DNA from: a virus
DNA length: 42,590 nucleotides
Strand: one strand, 5' to 3'
Virus record (IMG/VR): IMGVR_UViG_3300045953_000260
Location: 1-42,590 of that record
Below are positions 12,619 through 20,038 of this stretch, piece after piece. The translations under genes and the position numbers were made by a program. Within the stretch, counting starts at the first letter, position 1. Each line of letters opens with the position of its first letter. The notes below the pieces were generated by a model. That model was not told the origin of the DNA. It ran no database searches and worked only from the letters and a program-made list of their open reading frames with translations.

Positions 12619-13124
12619 AGGTCTACGTCGCAGGGTCGAGCGCGGAGATCGCGCGTGCGAAGTACGTGATCGCGAAGCTGCGCGCCGCCGGGATCGAAGT
12701 GCCCGGCGACTGGCCGGCGATTATCGACGCGCACGGCGGCAAGGCCAACGCCGGGCTCACGAATGAAGAGCGCCTCGCCGCCGCGGTCGTGTGCCTCGAG
12801 CACGCGACGACGTGCGATGTCTTCCTGCTGCTCGTGCCGCACACGAACACGGTCGGTGCGTGGGTCGAGCTCGGTGCCGCGGTCGAAGCGGGCCGGCGGT
12901 GCGTCATGTCCGGCACGCCGGCGGACACGGGTTGTTCGATCTTCACGGCAATCTGCGCGCCCGTTTTCGAGTGCGCGCCGACGTTCGAGTCGTTTCGGAT
13001 CAGCGGCTACGAGAGCGAGCAGCACGTCCAGTTTGCGCAGGAGCGCGCTGATGATCTCGCGATCGCATGGATCACGGGCTGCGCGTCGGCGCTCGGTTGC
13101 GCAGCGGTGGAGGCCGCCGAATGA
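12615..13124 (+). CDS. Nucleoside 2-deoxyribosyltransferase-like protein
   Basis: Protein of 169 residues from GTG 12615 (GTGA overlap). It begins V-K-V-Y-V-A-G-S-S-A-E and has C-D-V-F-L-L-L-V-P (about 73-81) and G-A-W-V-E-L-G-A-A-V-E-A-G near residues 88-100. This strand-Gly-Ser, D-V-F and W-x-E-x-G-x-A layout is that of the NDT fold, in which the Glu is the nucleophile that cleaves the glycosidic bond. It may salvage or hydrolyse nucleosides, or act on NAD-like molecules. The exact substrate cannot be read from the sequence. Confidence 0.65.
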   Translation: MKVYVAGSSAEIARAKYVIAKLRAAGIEVPGDWPAIIDAHGGKANAGLTNEERLAAAVVCLEHATTCDVFLLLVPHTNTVGAWVELGAAVEAGRRCVMSGTPADTGCSIFTAICAPVFECAPTFESFRISGYESEQHVQFAQERADDLAIAWITGCASALGCAAVEAAE

Positions 13125-13786
13125 CGCGCGAACGACTCACGGCCTTCGGTCGCGTCGCGACGCTCGCCGGCATTTACTGCGTCGCGCTGCTCTCGCTGCG
13201 CGGCGCCTTCGCGCAAGATCGTGCTTTCGAGCGCGGCTCCGGGACGCCGGGCAATGGTGCCTCGGCGTTGGTTCCTGATCCGCATTCGGTCTCCCTAGAC
13301 ACACCTGGGGCCGCGCTCGAGCGCACGACCGAATCCGTCGCGCGCGTCTGCGTCGCCGAGGCCGGTTGGGATCTGCGCACCGGCGACTGCGCGGCGATCG
13401 CATGGCTGCTCCGTCGCCGCGCCGCGCGGCTTGGCGTGAGCGTCGACGTGCTCGTGCGCCGCTACAGCACGCGGCATTTCGACGAGGAGCGCACCGACGC
13501 GCGTCGGTGGATCGTCGGGCTCACACTCGCCGCGACCGTTGATGGCTCGCCGGCGCCCGAGGGCTGGCCAAGATCGCTCGAGTGGCCACCGTACCGACGC
13601 GCGCTCGGCGCCGCGCACAACCACGTCCGCGGCGTGCTCGTTGGCGACATCGGTGATCCGTGCCGCGGGGAGGCTGCGCATTGGGGCGCCCGCTTCGGCG
13701 ACGACGTCGAACGTGCTCGTCGCGCAGGGTGGCGGCTGCTCGAGTGCTCGGGCCGCGAACGCAACGCGTTTTGGAGTGTGCGCTGA
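13121..13786 (+). CDS. Exported protein, possible cell-wall hydrolase-like
   Basis: Protein of 221 residues; ATG 13121 overlaps the upstream stop (ATGA). A signal peptide ends near A-F-A-Q (about residue 31). The mature part has V-C-V-A-E-A-G-W (a candidate catalytic Glu), A-I-A-W-L-L-R-R-R-A, a Y-S-T-R-H-F block, P-E-G-W-P and A-A-H-W-G, then N-A-F-W-S-V-R at the end. The order is reminiscent of SleB-like hydrolases (E-A ... A-x-x-x-x-R-R ... W-G). It lies among early genes, far from the endolysin. The enzymatic call is tentative. Confidence 0.5.
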   Translation: MTRERLTAFGRVATLAGIYCVALLSLRGAFAQDRAFERGSGTPGNGASALVPDPHSVSLDTPGAALERTTESVARVCVAEAGWDLRTGDCAAIAWLLRRRAARLGVSVDVLVRRYSTRHFDEERTDARRWIVGLTLAATVDGSPAPEGWPRSLEWPPYRRALGAAHNHVRGVLVGDIGDPCRGEAAHWGARFGDDVERARRAGWRLLECSGRERNAFWSVR

Positions 13787-14364
13787 TGGAGCCTGCGCAG
13801 ACGCTCGTGGCCGATCCGCCGTGGCTCTTCGGCGACAAGCTGCCGGGGCAGACGCGCGGCGCCTCGCGCAACTATCCGTGCCTCTCAACCGATGAGCTCT
13901 GCGCCTTCCCGCTGCCGCCGCTCGCGACCGATTGCCGTCTCTTCATGTGGCGCGTGGCGAGCATGGTCGACGAGGCCCTGCGCGTCTGCGTGGCGTGGGG
14001 CTTCACGCCGAAGAGCGAGCTCGTCTGGATCAAGACGCGCGATCACTTCGCGCTCGAAGACGAAGGGATCCTGCCGCGCGCGACGATCCACTTCGGCATG
14101 GGCCGCCAGGTTCGGATGTCGCACGAGGTCTGCATCATCGCGACGCGCGGCAGGCCGCCGACGCTGAGCCGATCGATTCGCTCGGTCTTCTTCGCGCACT
14201 TCGGCGGTACGCACTCGCGCAAGCCGGAGCGCTTCTTCCGCATCGTCGAGCGGCTTAGCCCCGGTCCCTATGTCGAGCTCTTCGCGCGGCGTCTGCGTGA
14301 GGGATGGACGACGTACGGCAACGAGCTCCCGGGTGGGGCCATTCACGCGGAGCCCTCTCGATGA
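13786..14364 (+). CDS. MT-A70-family adenine-N6 DNA methyltransferase
   Basis: Protein of 192 residues; ATG 13786 overlaps the upstream stop (TGATG). The catalytic D-P-P-W is at residues 10-13, followed by L-F-M-W-R-V-A, F-T-P-K-S-E-L-V-W-I-K-T, H-E-V-C-I-I-A-T-R-G and K-P-E-R-F-F-R-I-V-E-R-L with P-Y-V-E-L-F-A-R, the usual order of MT-A70 enzymes. It would place N6-methyladenine in phage DNA to avoid restriction. There is no partner endonuclease, so it is an orphan methyltransferase. Confidence 0.92.
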   Translation: MEPAQTLVADPPWLFGDKLPGQTRGASRNYPCLSTDELCAFPLPPLATDCRLFMWRVASMVDEALRVCVAWGFTPKSELVWIKTRDHFALEDEGILPRATIHFGMGRQVRMSHEVCIIATRGRPPTLSRSIRSVFFAHFGGTHSRKPERFFRIVERLSPGPYVELFARRLREGWTTYGNELPGGAIHAEPSR

Positions 14365-14774
14365 TCCTCCGCGACTACCTCGACTGCGGCGAGTCGTTCG
14401 TCGTGATCGCGAACGCGAAGCGGTGCATTCGCTGCCGCAAGCTCTGCGTGCTCTGCAAGGCGCGCCCAAAGGCGATCCCAACACAGACACGCGGGCGGTG
14501 CGAGGAGTGCGCCGGCGTGCACGTCGGGGCCGTGGGCGCTCTCGTCGACGGGACCACGCGCTACGGCGACGACGTTGCCGCACAGCTGTTCGTCGGCACC
14601 TTCCCGCGTGGCGCGTCGCACGCGCTGATCGGCGACGCCATGGGTCTGACGCGCGCGCGCATTCAGCAGGTCGAGGCGATCGCGCTCCGCAAGCTCGCCC
14701 GGCGCCTGCCTCTCGTTGGGGTCGAGCCCGACGACGTGCTGCACTACCTCGCGAACCGGGAGCGTGCGGCATGA
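14361..14774 (+). CDS. Zinc-ribbon protein with sigma-70 region-4-like HTH
   Basis: Protein of 137 residues; ATG 14361 overlaps the methyltransferase stop. Six cysteines (22, 25, 29, 32, 47, 50) form one or more zinc sites. Residues about 88-113, I-G-D-A-M-G-L-T-R-A-R-I-Q-Q-V-E-A-I-A-L-R-K-L, closely resemble the -35-binding helix-turn-helix of sigma region 4. No region 2 is present, so it cannot be a full sigma factor. It may redirect host RNA polymerase, for example to late promoters; this is inference. Confidence 0.75.
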   Translation: MILRDYLDCGESFVVIANAKRCIRCRKLCVLCKARPKAIPTQTRGRCEECAGVHVGAVGALVDGTTRYGDDVAAQLFVGTFPRGASHALIGDAMGLTRARIQQVEAIALRKLARRLPLVGVEPDDVLHYLANRERAA

Positions 14775-15031
14775 CGGCGCGTCGCTGCGATCGCCTGCGT
14801 CTTGCCGCGAGCAGCTCGTTTTCGGCGGCGGAGATAGCTCTGCTCGACCAGCTGCTCGCGGCCCTGCGTCGTGGTGCCGATGTGCGGCTTCTCGTCCGGA
14901 CACCCGAGGCCCGCGCGATCATGCGCAAGGTCGAGGCGATGAAGCTGACGCTGGTGCGTCAGCACGTGAAGCGCGACGCGGCCATCGACGAGCTCGGCAA
15001 GCCGGATCCCGCGCGGGAGCGTGGACGATGA
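14771..15031 (+). CDS. Small helical hypothetical protein
   Basis: Protein of 86 residues from ATG 14771 (ATGA overlap). Helical, Arg/Ala/Leu-rich, with one Cys and no clear motif. Both ends overlap neighbours, so it is a genuine operon member between the sigma-like protein and the resolvase. Confidence 0.6.
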   Translation: MTARRCDRLRLAASSSFSAAEIALLDQLLAALRRGADVRLLVRTPEARAIMRKVEAMKLTLVRQHVKRDAAIDELGKPDPARERGR

Positions 15032-15630
15032 CGGCAATGCTTCTCGCCCTCGACCCGAGTATGCGCGCCACCGGATGGGTGATCGTGCGCATCGACACCG
15101 GCGAGCTCATGCGCGCTGGCGCGATCGAAACCGAGGCGCGTTGCGGGCGCGACGATTGGGCGCTCGAGCGCGTCCACGACGCCGGCCGCTGCGGCCTCGA
15201 GCTCGCCGAGGCAATCCAAGGCCTCGTGAACTTGCTTCCCCATCCCTCCGCGGTCGCGCTCGAAGGGCCGCTCGGATCGCAGGACGCGATCGCCGCGGCC
15301 GACCTCGCCCGTGCAAACCAGGCCGTGCGCTGCGGCATTCACTTCGCTGATCTGCGGCCCGAGCTCGTCGTGACCGTGAGTTCGTACGCGGCGAAGCGTG
15401 CCGCGACCGGAACGAAGCGCCCGAAGGACCCGAAGGGCGACGTGCGCCGCGGCGTCGAGGCGCGTTACGGCGTCGAGCGCATGGCCACGCTCGCGTCGGT
15501 CGCACGAACGCTGCGCGGGCGCGAGGGTATCTACGACGCTGCGGCTGTCGCCATGCGAGCTCTGAAGCTCGGCGCGGTACGCGCACTGATAGAACTGGAA
15601 ATCGAACTGGAAAGGATCCTCGAAGCATGA
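15028..15630 (+). CDS. RuvC-like Holliday-junction resolvase
   Basis: Protein of 200 residues; ATG 15028 (ATGA overlap). It has the RNase-H-fold pattern of RuvC: L-A-L-D-P-S-M-R-A-T-G-W (D9), V-A-L-E-G-P (E79) and G-I-Y-D-A-A-A-V-A (D170), the acidic residues that bind two metal ions. It would resolve branched DNA made by recombination or replication before packaging. The basic K-R-P-K-D-P-K-G loop is suited to junction binding. Confidence 0.85.
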   Translation: MTAMLLALDPSMRATGWVIVRIDTGELMRAGAIETEARCGRDDWALERVHDAGRCGLELAEAIQGLVNLLPHPSAVALEGPLGSQDAIAAADLARANQAVRCGIHFADLRPELVVTVSSYAAKRAATGTKRPKDPKGDVRRGVEARYGVERMATLASVARTLRGREGIYDAAAVAMRALKLGAVRALIELEIELERILEA

Positions 15631-16190
15631 GCAAGAAGAAGAGCAACGGAAAGGCCACCGGCGCCGTCAACGGCGACGTGATCGGCCGCGAGATGCGGAT
15701 CGTCCGTCGAAATCTCGACGACGAGGCGATCGAGGAACTGCGCGGGAAGATGCGCCGCACATACGCTGCGCAGCGCCAAGAACAATCGTCATTCACGGGC
15801 TTCCGCAAGTGGGCAGAGCCGCGGGCGCGCGCCGCGCTCGATCCCGACTACGAGAACGACTCGATCGAAGGCGAGAGGCTGCTCGACGAGGTCGAGGCGC
15901 GCGCGCTTCACGACGAGGTCGAGCACCGGCGCAAGCTGAAGAGCTCGAGGGTCAACGCGGTCAAGGCCGAGCGTCGGCTCCTCATGGATGCGATCGCCAA
16001 CGGCTACGAGCACCGCATCGTCGAGTGCGAGTGCCGTGCGAACGTCGACGCGCTCTCCGTGCAGATCGTCGATCCGGCCACCGGCGACGTCGTCGACGAG
16101 CGGCCCATGACGGGCCCCGAGCGGCAGATGTCGATGCCCGGCGACGAGCTCCCGAGCAACGGCGCGCAGGCGCCCGACGCGGTCATGTAG
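15627..16190 (+). CDS. Hypothetical charged helical protein
   Basis: Protein of 187 residues; ATG 15627 overlaps the resolvase stop. A Lys/Gly/Asn start, then long charged helices (residues about 30-60 and 80-125), then a beta-type end with C-E-C-R-A-N-V-D-A-L-S-V-Q-I-V-D. No known domain. Placed between resolvase and replication initiator, it may take part in DNA metabolism. Confidence 0.65.
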   Translation: MSKKKSNGKATGAVNGDVIGREMRIVRRNLDDEAIEELRGKMRRTYAAQRQEQSSFTGFRKWAEPRARAALDPDYENDSIEGERLLDEVEARALHDEVEHRRKLKSSRVNAVKAERRLLMDAIANGYEHRIVECECRANVDALSVQIVDPATGDVVDERPMTGPERQMSMPGDELPSNGAQAPDAVM

Positions 16191-16204
16191 GAGGAGCGGC
16201 GCCC

Positions 16205-17269
16205 GTGGCTCGGATCCGAACGTTGAAACCGGAGTGGCTCGAGGACGAGCGGTTGGCCGCCGCGAGCGACGCGGCGAGGCTCTTGTCCGTCGCGGTGATC
16301 CTGCTCGCCGACGACCACGGAAGGGGTCGAGCGAACACTACGCGACTTGCGGCGGACGTCTGGGGCTACCGCGACGAAGTCGACTCGATCGAAAAAGTCG
16401 CCGCGAGTCTCCGCGAGTTGGTCGAGATCGGCTTCCTGCGTCTCTACCGCGTGCGCGGCCAGAGCTACTACGAGATCGTAAACTGGCGAAAACACCAGCG
16501 AATCGACAACGCCGGGAAGCCTCGTGTGCCCGAGCCGAGCGAGGCTGAGACAGACCCAAACCCCGACGACCACGGGCCGAACGGAGGCTCGCGGAAACTC
16601 GCGGCGGGAAATCTCGCGGAGACTCGCGGCGTTTCGCTGCCTGACCCCGACCCCGACCCCGACCACGATCGAGGAAGAGCGCTCGCCGCGAAGCGCGGCG
16701 GCGCCACCGGCGGCGACTCGAATGTGGTGCCGATCCGGAAGCCGTCCGACCGTGCGCCGAGCGACCTGCAGGACGCACAACGCATTCTCGAGCGGCTGCT
16801 CGACGAGGCCTGGGTCCGGATCAAGGGCCACGGCATGGGCAGCGGGGGGACGAGCTACGTGCGGGCGGCGGCGGCCTGGATCTGGGAGACCGTACACGCC
16901 GACCCTCGTCGCTGGCAGCTACTCGCTCTGAGCCTGGTCCTGAAGTGGGAGGCGGATCCGTACCTGCGCGAGAAGCGGCTGCGAGGCCACCCGGCACGCA
17001 ACTTCGCGGACCGCGCGCGGGCGCTCTACGAGGACGAGCAACCGACGGCCGAAGCGCGGGGCGCCTATCAGAAGCCCTCGTGGAACGAGATCGACGACGC
17101 TCGCATGCGACACTACGCGCACGAGCGAGAGTGGCGCGAAGCCGATCTCGGACGGCCGCTCAACGAAGCCGAACTCGACGAAGCGATCGATGCCGCGAAA
17201 GCATCTTGGCCCGACGTCATGGAACGGTTTCTCGCTGAGCACCGGGCCGCATGGGAGCGCAGCGCATGA
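16205..17269 (+). CDS. Phage replication initiator, winged-helix
   Basis: Protein of 354 residues from GTG 16205, ten bases after TAGGAGGAG. The N-terminal ~105 residues (A-R-I-R-T-L-K-P-E-W, A-A-R-L-L-S-V-A-V-I-L-L-A-D-D-H-G-R, L-A-A-D-V-W) match the winged-helix initiator domain found in phage replication proteins. A low-complexity linker (P-D-P-D-P-D-P-D-H-D, coded by a GACCCC repeat at 16643-16664) leads to a C-terminal helical domain that could contact the helicase, which is encoded next. It probably binds the origin and loads the DnaB-like helicase. Confidence 0.75.
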   Translation: MARIRTLKPEWLEDERLAAASDAARLLSVAVILLADDHGRGRANTTRLAADVWGYRDEVDSIEKVAASLRELVEIGFLRLYRVRGQSYYEIVNWRKHQRIDNAGKPRVPEPSEAETDPNPDDHGPNGGSRKLAAGNLAETRGVSLPDPDPDPDHDRGRALAAKRGGATGGDSNVVPIRKPSDRAPSDLQDAQRILERLLDEAWVRIKGHGMGSGGTSYVRAAAAWIWETVHADPRRWQLLALSLVLKWEADPYLREKRLRGHPARNFADRARALYEDEQPTAEARGAYQKPSWNEIDDARMRHYAHEREWREADLGRPLNEAELDEAIDAAKASWPDVMERFLAEHRAAWERSA

Positions 17270-18645
17270 AGCAGGCCGTCGATCGCGAGCTCGCCGACGC
17301 CGAGATCGCTGTGCTCGCATGCGCGATGCTCGACGGGCGCGAGCTCGCACGCTGCACGCTCGACGCCACGGACTTCGTCAGCGTGCAACGCGCGCTCATC
17401 TTCGGCGCGCTCTTGCACCTCTGGCGATCGGGCACCGCGATCGAGATCCTCACCGTGCGCGCCGAGCTCGTGCGGCAGGGCGCGCTCGATCGCATCGGCG
17501 GCGACGACGCGTTGCTTGCGCTCACCGAGACGATCCCGAACGTCGAGAATGTCGAGCACTACGCGTCGATAGTGCGCGATGCGTCGATGCGTAGACGGCT
17601 TCGCGAACACGCGCAGCGCGTCGCCGCCTACGCGTCGAGCAGCCGATCGCTTGCCGAGCTCCGAGACGATGTCGCGCAGCTGACCGCGATCCTCGATCGG
17701 CACGACACGAGCCGCACCGAAATGAAAACGATCGGCTCGAGCGCGAGCGCTGCGATCGACGACGCACGAGAGCGCGGCGAGCGCGACGAGAGCACCACGA
17801 TCACGACGGGGCTACCCGCTCTCGATGCCTACTGCGACGGGTGGGACCGCGGCGACCTGATCGCGATCGGCGGCGACAGCGGCGCGGGCAAGAGCACCAC
17901 GATGTTGTACATGGCGCGCGCCCAAGCGCAGGCCGGAGAGCGCGTGCTGATCGTCTCTCTCGAAGACGCCGAGCTCCGGTGGGGGCGGCGTGCGGTCGCA
18001 GCTTCGAGCGGCGTCAGCGTGCGCGCGTTGAAGCGCGGGCCGTGGTCGGGCGAGCAGACGCGCTTGATCGACAAGGGCCTGCGATCCGTGCAGGCCGAGA
18101 ACGTCTGGGGCGCATACCCGCTCGGCGGCACGATCGACGAGGTGCTCGCTGCGATCCGCCAAGCCGTCTACGTGCTCGGCGTCACCGTCGTCTACGTCGA
18201 CTACCTGCAGGCCTTCGATGCGGGCGACGACGACAGCGAGCTCCGGCACCTCATTCGCCGATGGCTCACCGCGCTCCGACGTGAAGCGGCGAGCGGGCTC
18301 GTCGTGCTGGTCGGTTCGCAGTACCGAAAGCGCGAGGACGACACCAAGCGGCCGAAGGACAGCGACCTCTACGAGGCCGCCTACATCCGGCAGAAGTGCG
18401 ACGCCATCGTGCACGTGTGGCGTGATGCCGACAGCGGGCGCAGATGGTTCATGTCGAAGCACAAGGACGTCGACCCTGTCGAAGGGATCCTTCTGCGCGA
18501 TGAAGCGACCGGGCTTCTCGCACGCGCGGCGAGCGAGCAGGTCACGTCGTCGAAGCAGAAGCGCGGACAGCAGCAGGCGATGGACTACGACGCCCGTGAG
18601 TTCCGCGACGACGACGAGGGCGAACGATGGAGGGCAGGGCTGTGA
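17266..18645 (+). CDS. dnaB: DnaB-like replicative helicase
   Basis: Protein of 459 residues; ATG 17266 overlaps the initiator stop (ATGA). Residues 1-145 form the DnaB N-terminal domain and the rest the RecA-like motor. Walker A G-D-S-G-A-G-K-S-T is at 203-211 and Walker B V-V-Y-V-D-Y-L-Q at about 308-315. G-S-Q-Y-R-K-R follows where the DnaB Q-L-x-R motif is expected. It unwinds the fork and, with the upstream initiator, makes up the visible replisome; no primase is encoded, so the host primase is probably used. Confidence 0.92.
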   Translation: MKQAVDRELADAEIAVLACAMLDGRELARCTLDATDFVSVQRALIFGALLHLWRSGTAIEILTVRAELVRQGALDRIGGDDALLALTETIPNVENVEHYASIVRDASMRRRLREHAQRVAAYASSSRSLAELRDDVAQLTAILDRHDTSRTEMKTIGSSASAAIDDARERGERDESTTITTGLPALDAYCDGWDRGDLIAIGGDSGAGKSTTMLYMARAQAQAGERVLIVSLEDAELRWGRRAVAASSGVSVRALKRGPWSGEQTRLIDKGLRSVQAENVWGAYPLGGTIDEVLAAIRQAVYVLGVTVVYVDYLQAFDAGDDDSELRHLIRRWLTALRREAASGLVVLVGSQYRKREDDTKRPKDSDLYEAAYIRQKCDAIVHVWRDADSGRRWFMSKHKDVDPVEGILLRDEATGLLARAASEQVTSSKQKRGQQQAMDYDAREFRDDDEGERWRAGL

Positions 18646-18995
18646 TCGACACCTCGAAGCCGTGGCCCACGTTGCGTGTCGAGGGCGTGGACCACGTGGC
18701 GATCACGCTCGACAGCGTGCACGGGCATCTCATCCTGCGAGCATGGGAGCTCGCCGAGTTGTGCGCCGCTATCGAGCTCGACCGCGTACAGCGTCCGGAC
18801 ATGGCGAGGCTCTATGCGGTGCGCGCTCATCGCGGTTGGACGTGGGCTGACCTCATGGATGGAGCATTCGGACTCCGCACGCACCATGCACCTGGGCACA
18901 TGACGATCGAGGCCGCTTTGAAAAAGGTTGGGCTCGTCGTCGTAGAGAGCGAGGCCCGCGTGAGCGAGGCGGACAAGGGAGTCGAACATGAGTGA
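18642..18995 (+). CDS. Hypothetical protein
   Basis: Protein of 117 residues. GTG 18642 is preferred because it overlaps the helicase stop (GTGA) and has GGAGG eight bases upstream; ATG 18627 is possible. Mixed composition with H-V-A-I-T-L-D-S-V-H-G-H-L-I-L and W-T-W-A-D-L. No known domain. It follows helicase in the early set. Confidence 0.6.
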   Translation: MIDTSKPWPTLRVEGVDHVAITLDSVHGHLILRAWELAELCAAIELDRVQRPDMARLYAVRAHRGWTWADLMDGAFGLRTHHAPGHMTIEAALKKVGLVVVESEARVSEADKGVEHE

Positions 18996-19281
18996 CAACA
19001 GCAAGAACGGGGCATCGAGCACGTCTACCCGAACGATCTATGTCGAAGTGCCGGACGGAGACGGACGGACGAAAACGATCAGCTTCACCGATGAGCAAGC
19101 GGACTGGAACTTCTCGAAAGAGAATCCGCTCGCGATGAACATCGTGGTGTGGAAGGACCGCGAGCGAGATATCGCCGACGTCATCACGGTCGCGGTGTCG
19201 CGGTGCACGATCGTGCTCAAAAACGTGCAGCTGAGCCGAATCGCGCGTCCAGTCCCGAGCATCATCCAGGCGAAGGGCTAG
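18988..19281 (+). CDS. Hypothetical small protein
   Basis: Protein of 97 residues; ATG 18988 overlaps the upstream stop by 8 bases. A Ser/Asn/Thr-rich start leads into a beta-type core (R-T-I-Y-V-E-V-P-D-G, then D-V-I-T-V-A-V-S-R-C-T-I-V). Its base composition appears less GC-rich than the flanking genes by eye. Function unknown. Confidence 0.6.
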   Translation: MSDNSKNGASSTSTRTIYVEVPDGDGRTKTISFTDEQADWNFSKENPLAMNIVVWKDRERDIADVITVAVSRCTIVLKNVQLSRIARPVPSIIQAKG

Positions 19282-19283
19282 CG

Positions 19284-19592
19284 ATGGCGGCCGCGCCCAC
19301 ACGAGACCGCAAGTATGGCGCATGCACCAAGTGCGGGCGCTCAGTCTTCCATCGAAACCGGCGCCTCTGTCGCCATTGCTACGTGACGGAGTCGCTCCGG
19401 AACAAGTCGACGCCTCTTCGGCGGTGGCGCGCACGCACCGGCAAAAGTTTTCGGTGGCTCGCGAAAGAGATCGGCGCCGACTACAGGACGATCACCCGCA
19501 TCGCGAACGGCGGGAAGACGTCGCGCGCGATGCAGTATGCTATTCACGCGCTCACGGGCATTCCGCTCTCTGAGCTCCGGAAGAATGTATGA
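19284..19592 (+). CDS. Zinc-ribbon + HTH regulator before terminase
   Basis: Protein of 102 residues from ATG 19284. The N-terminal zinc ribbon is C-T-K-C-G ... C-R-H-C (about 11-33). It is followed by a Cro/C1-type helix-turn-helix: S-F-R-W-L-A-K-E-I-G-A-D-Y-R-T-I-T-R-I-A-N-G (about 53-75). It lies at the change from replication to packaging genes, a good place for a late-gene regulator. The promoter it would bind is not identified. Confidence 0.7.
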   Translation: MAAAPTRDRKYGACTKCGRSVFHRNRRLCRHCYVTESLRNKSTPLRRWRARTGKSFRWLAKEIGADYRTITRIANGGKTSRAMQYAIHALTGIPLSELRKNV

Positions 19593-20038
19593 ACAAGAAG
19601 CGCAAGAGGCCGCCGGTCCGAGAGATGAACCGCGAACGTGCAGCACGCGTGCTCGTCGAAGCGACGTTGACCAGCAACGCGAAAGCGGCGCACGCGCACG
19701 GCACCACGGTGACAACGATCGCGATGTGGCGGAAGAAGCTCGAGACCGACCCGGAGCTTGCTGGCATGTACGCCGCGGAGCTGCGCAGAGCTGACGGCCT
19801 ATGGCGGAACGAGCTTCGGCTCCTGATGCTCGAAGGCACAAGACGGACGCGCGAGCTGCTCGCTACCGCGAAGGCAGAGGATCTCCCGATCATACTGGAG
19901 ACCATCCGCATCGCGGGAGAGCTGCTCGTACAATGGGAAGCGCTGGTGTTCGATGGGCTCGATGCGGGTAATCGAGAGGGTCGCGCGCCTCCGGCGGACG
20001 CGCCGGGCGCTGGCGAGGGCACGCCGGCCGTCCACTAG
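19589..20038 (+). CDS. terS: Terminase small subunit-like protein
   Basis: Protein of 149 residues from ATG 19589 (ATGA overlap). Basic N-terminus, then a helix-turn-helix (S-N-A-K-A-A-H-A-H-G-T-T-V-T-T-I-A-M-W-R-K-K-L, about 29-52) and a long helical oligomerisation region, the usual layout of small terminases, which recognise pac or cos. It precedes and overlaps the large subunit by 86 bases. The family is inferred from layout and context. Confidence 0.7.
   Translation: MNKKRKRPPVREMNRERAARVLVEATLTSNAKAAHAHGTTVTTIAMWRKKLETDPELAGMYAAELRRADGLWRNELRLLMLEGTRRTRELLATAKAEDLPIILETIRIAGELLVQWEALVFDGLDAGNREGRAPPADAPGAGEGTPAVH

Noticed and set aside
16643-16664. GACCCC tandem repeat as an origin iteron or CRISPR-like element
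   Set aside because: It encodes a Pro-Asp linker between two domains of the replication initiator and is too short and simple for an iteron array.
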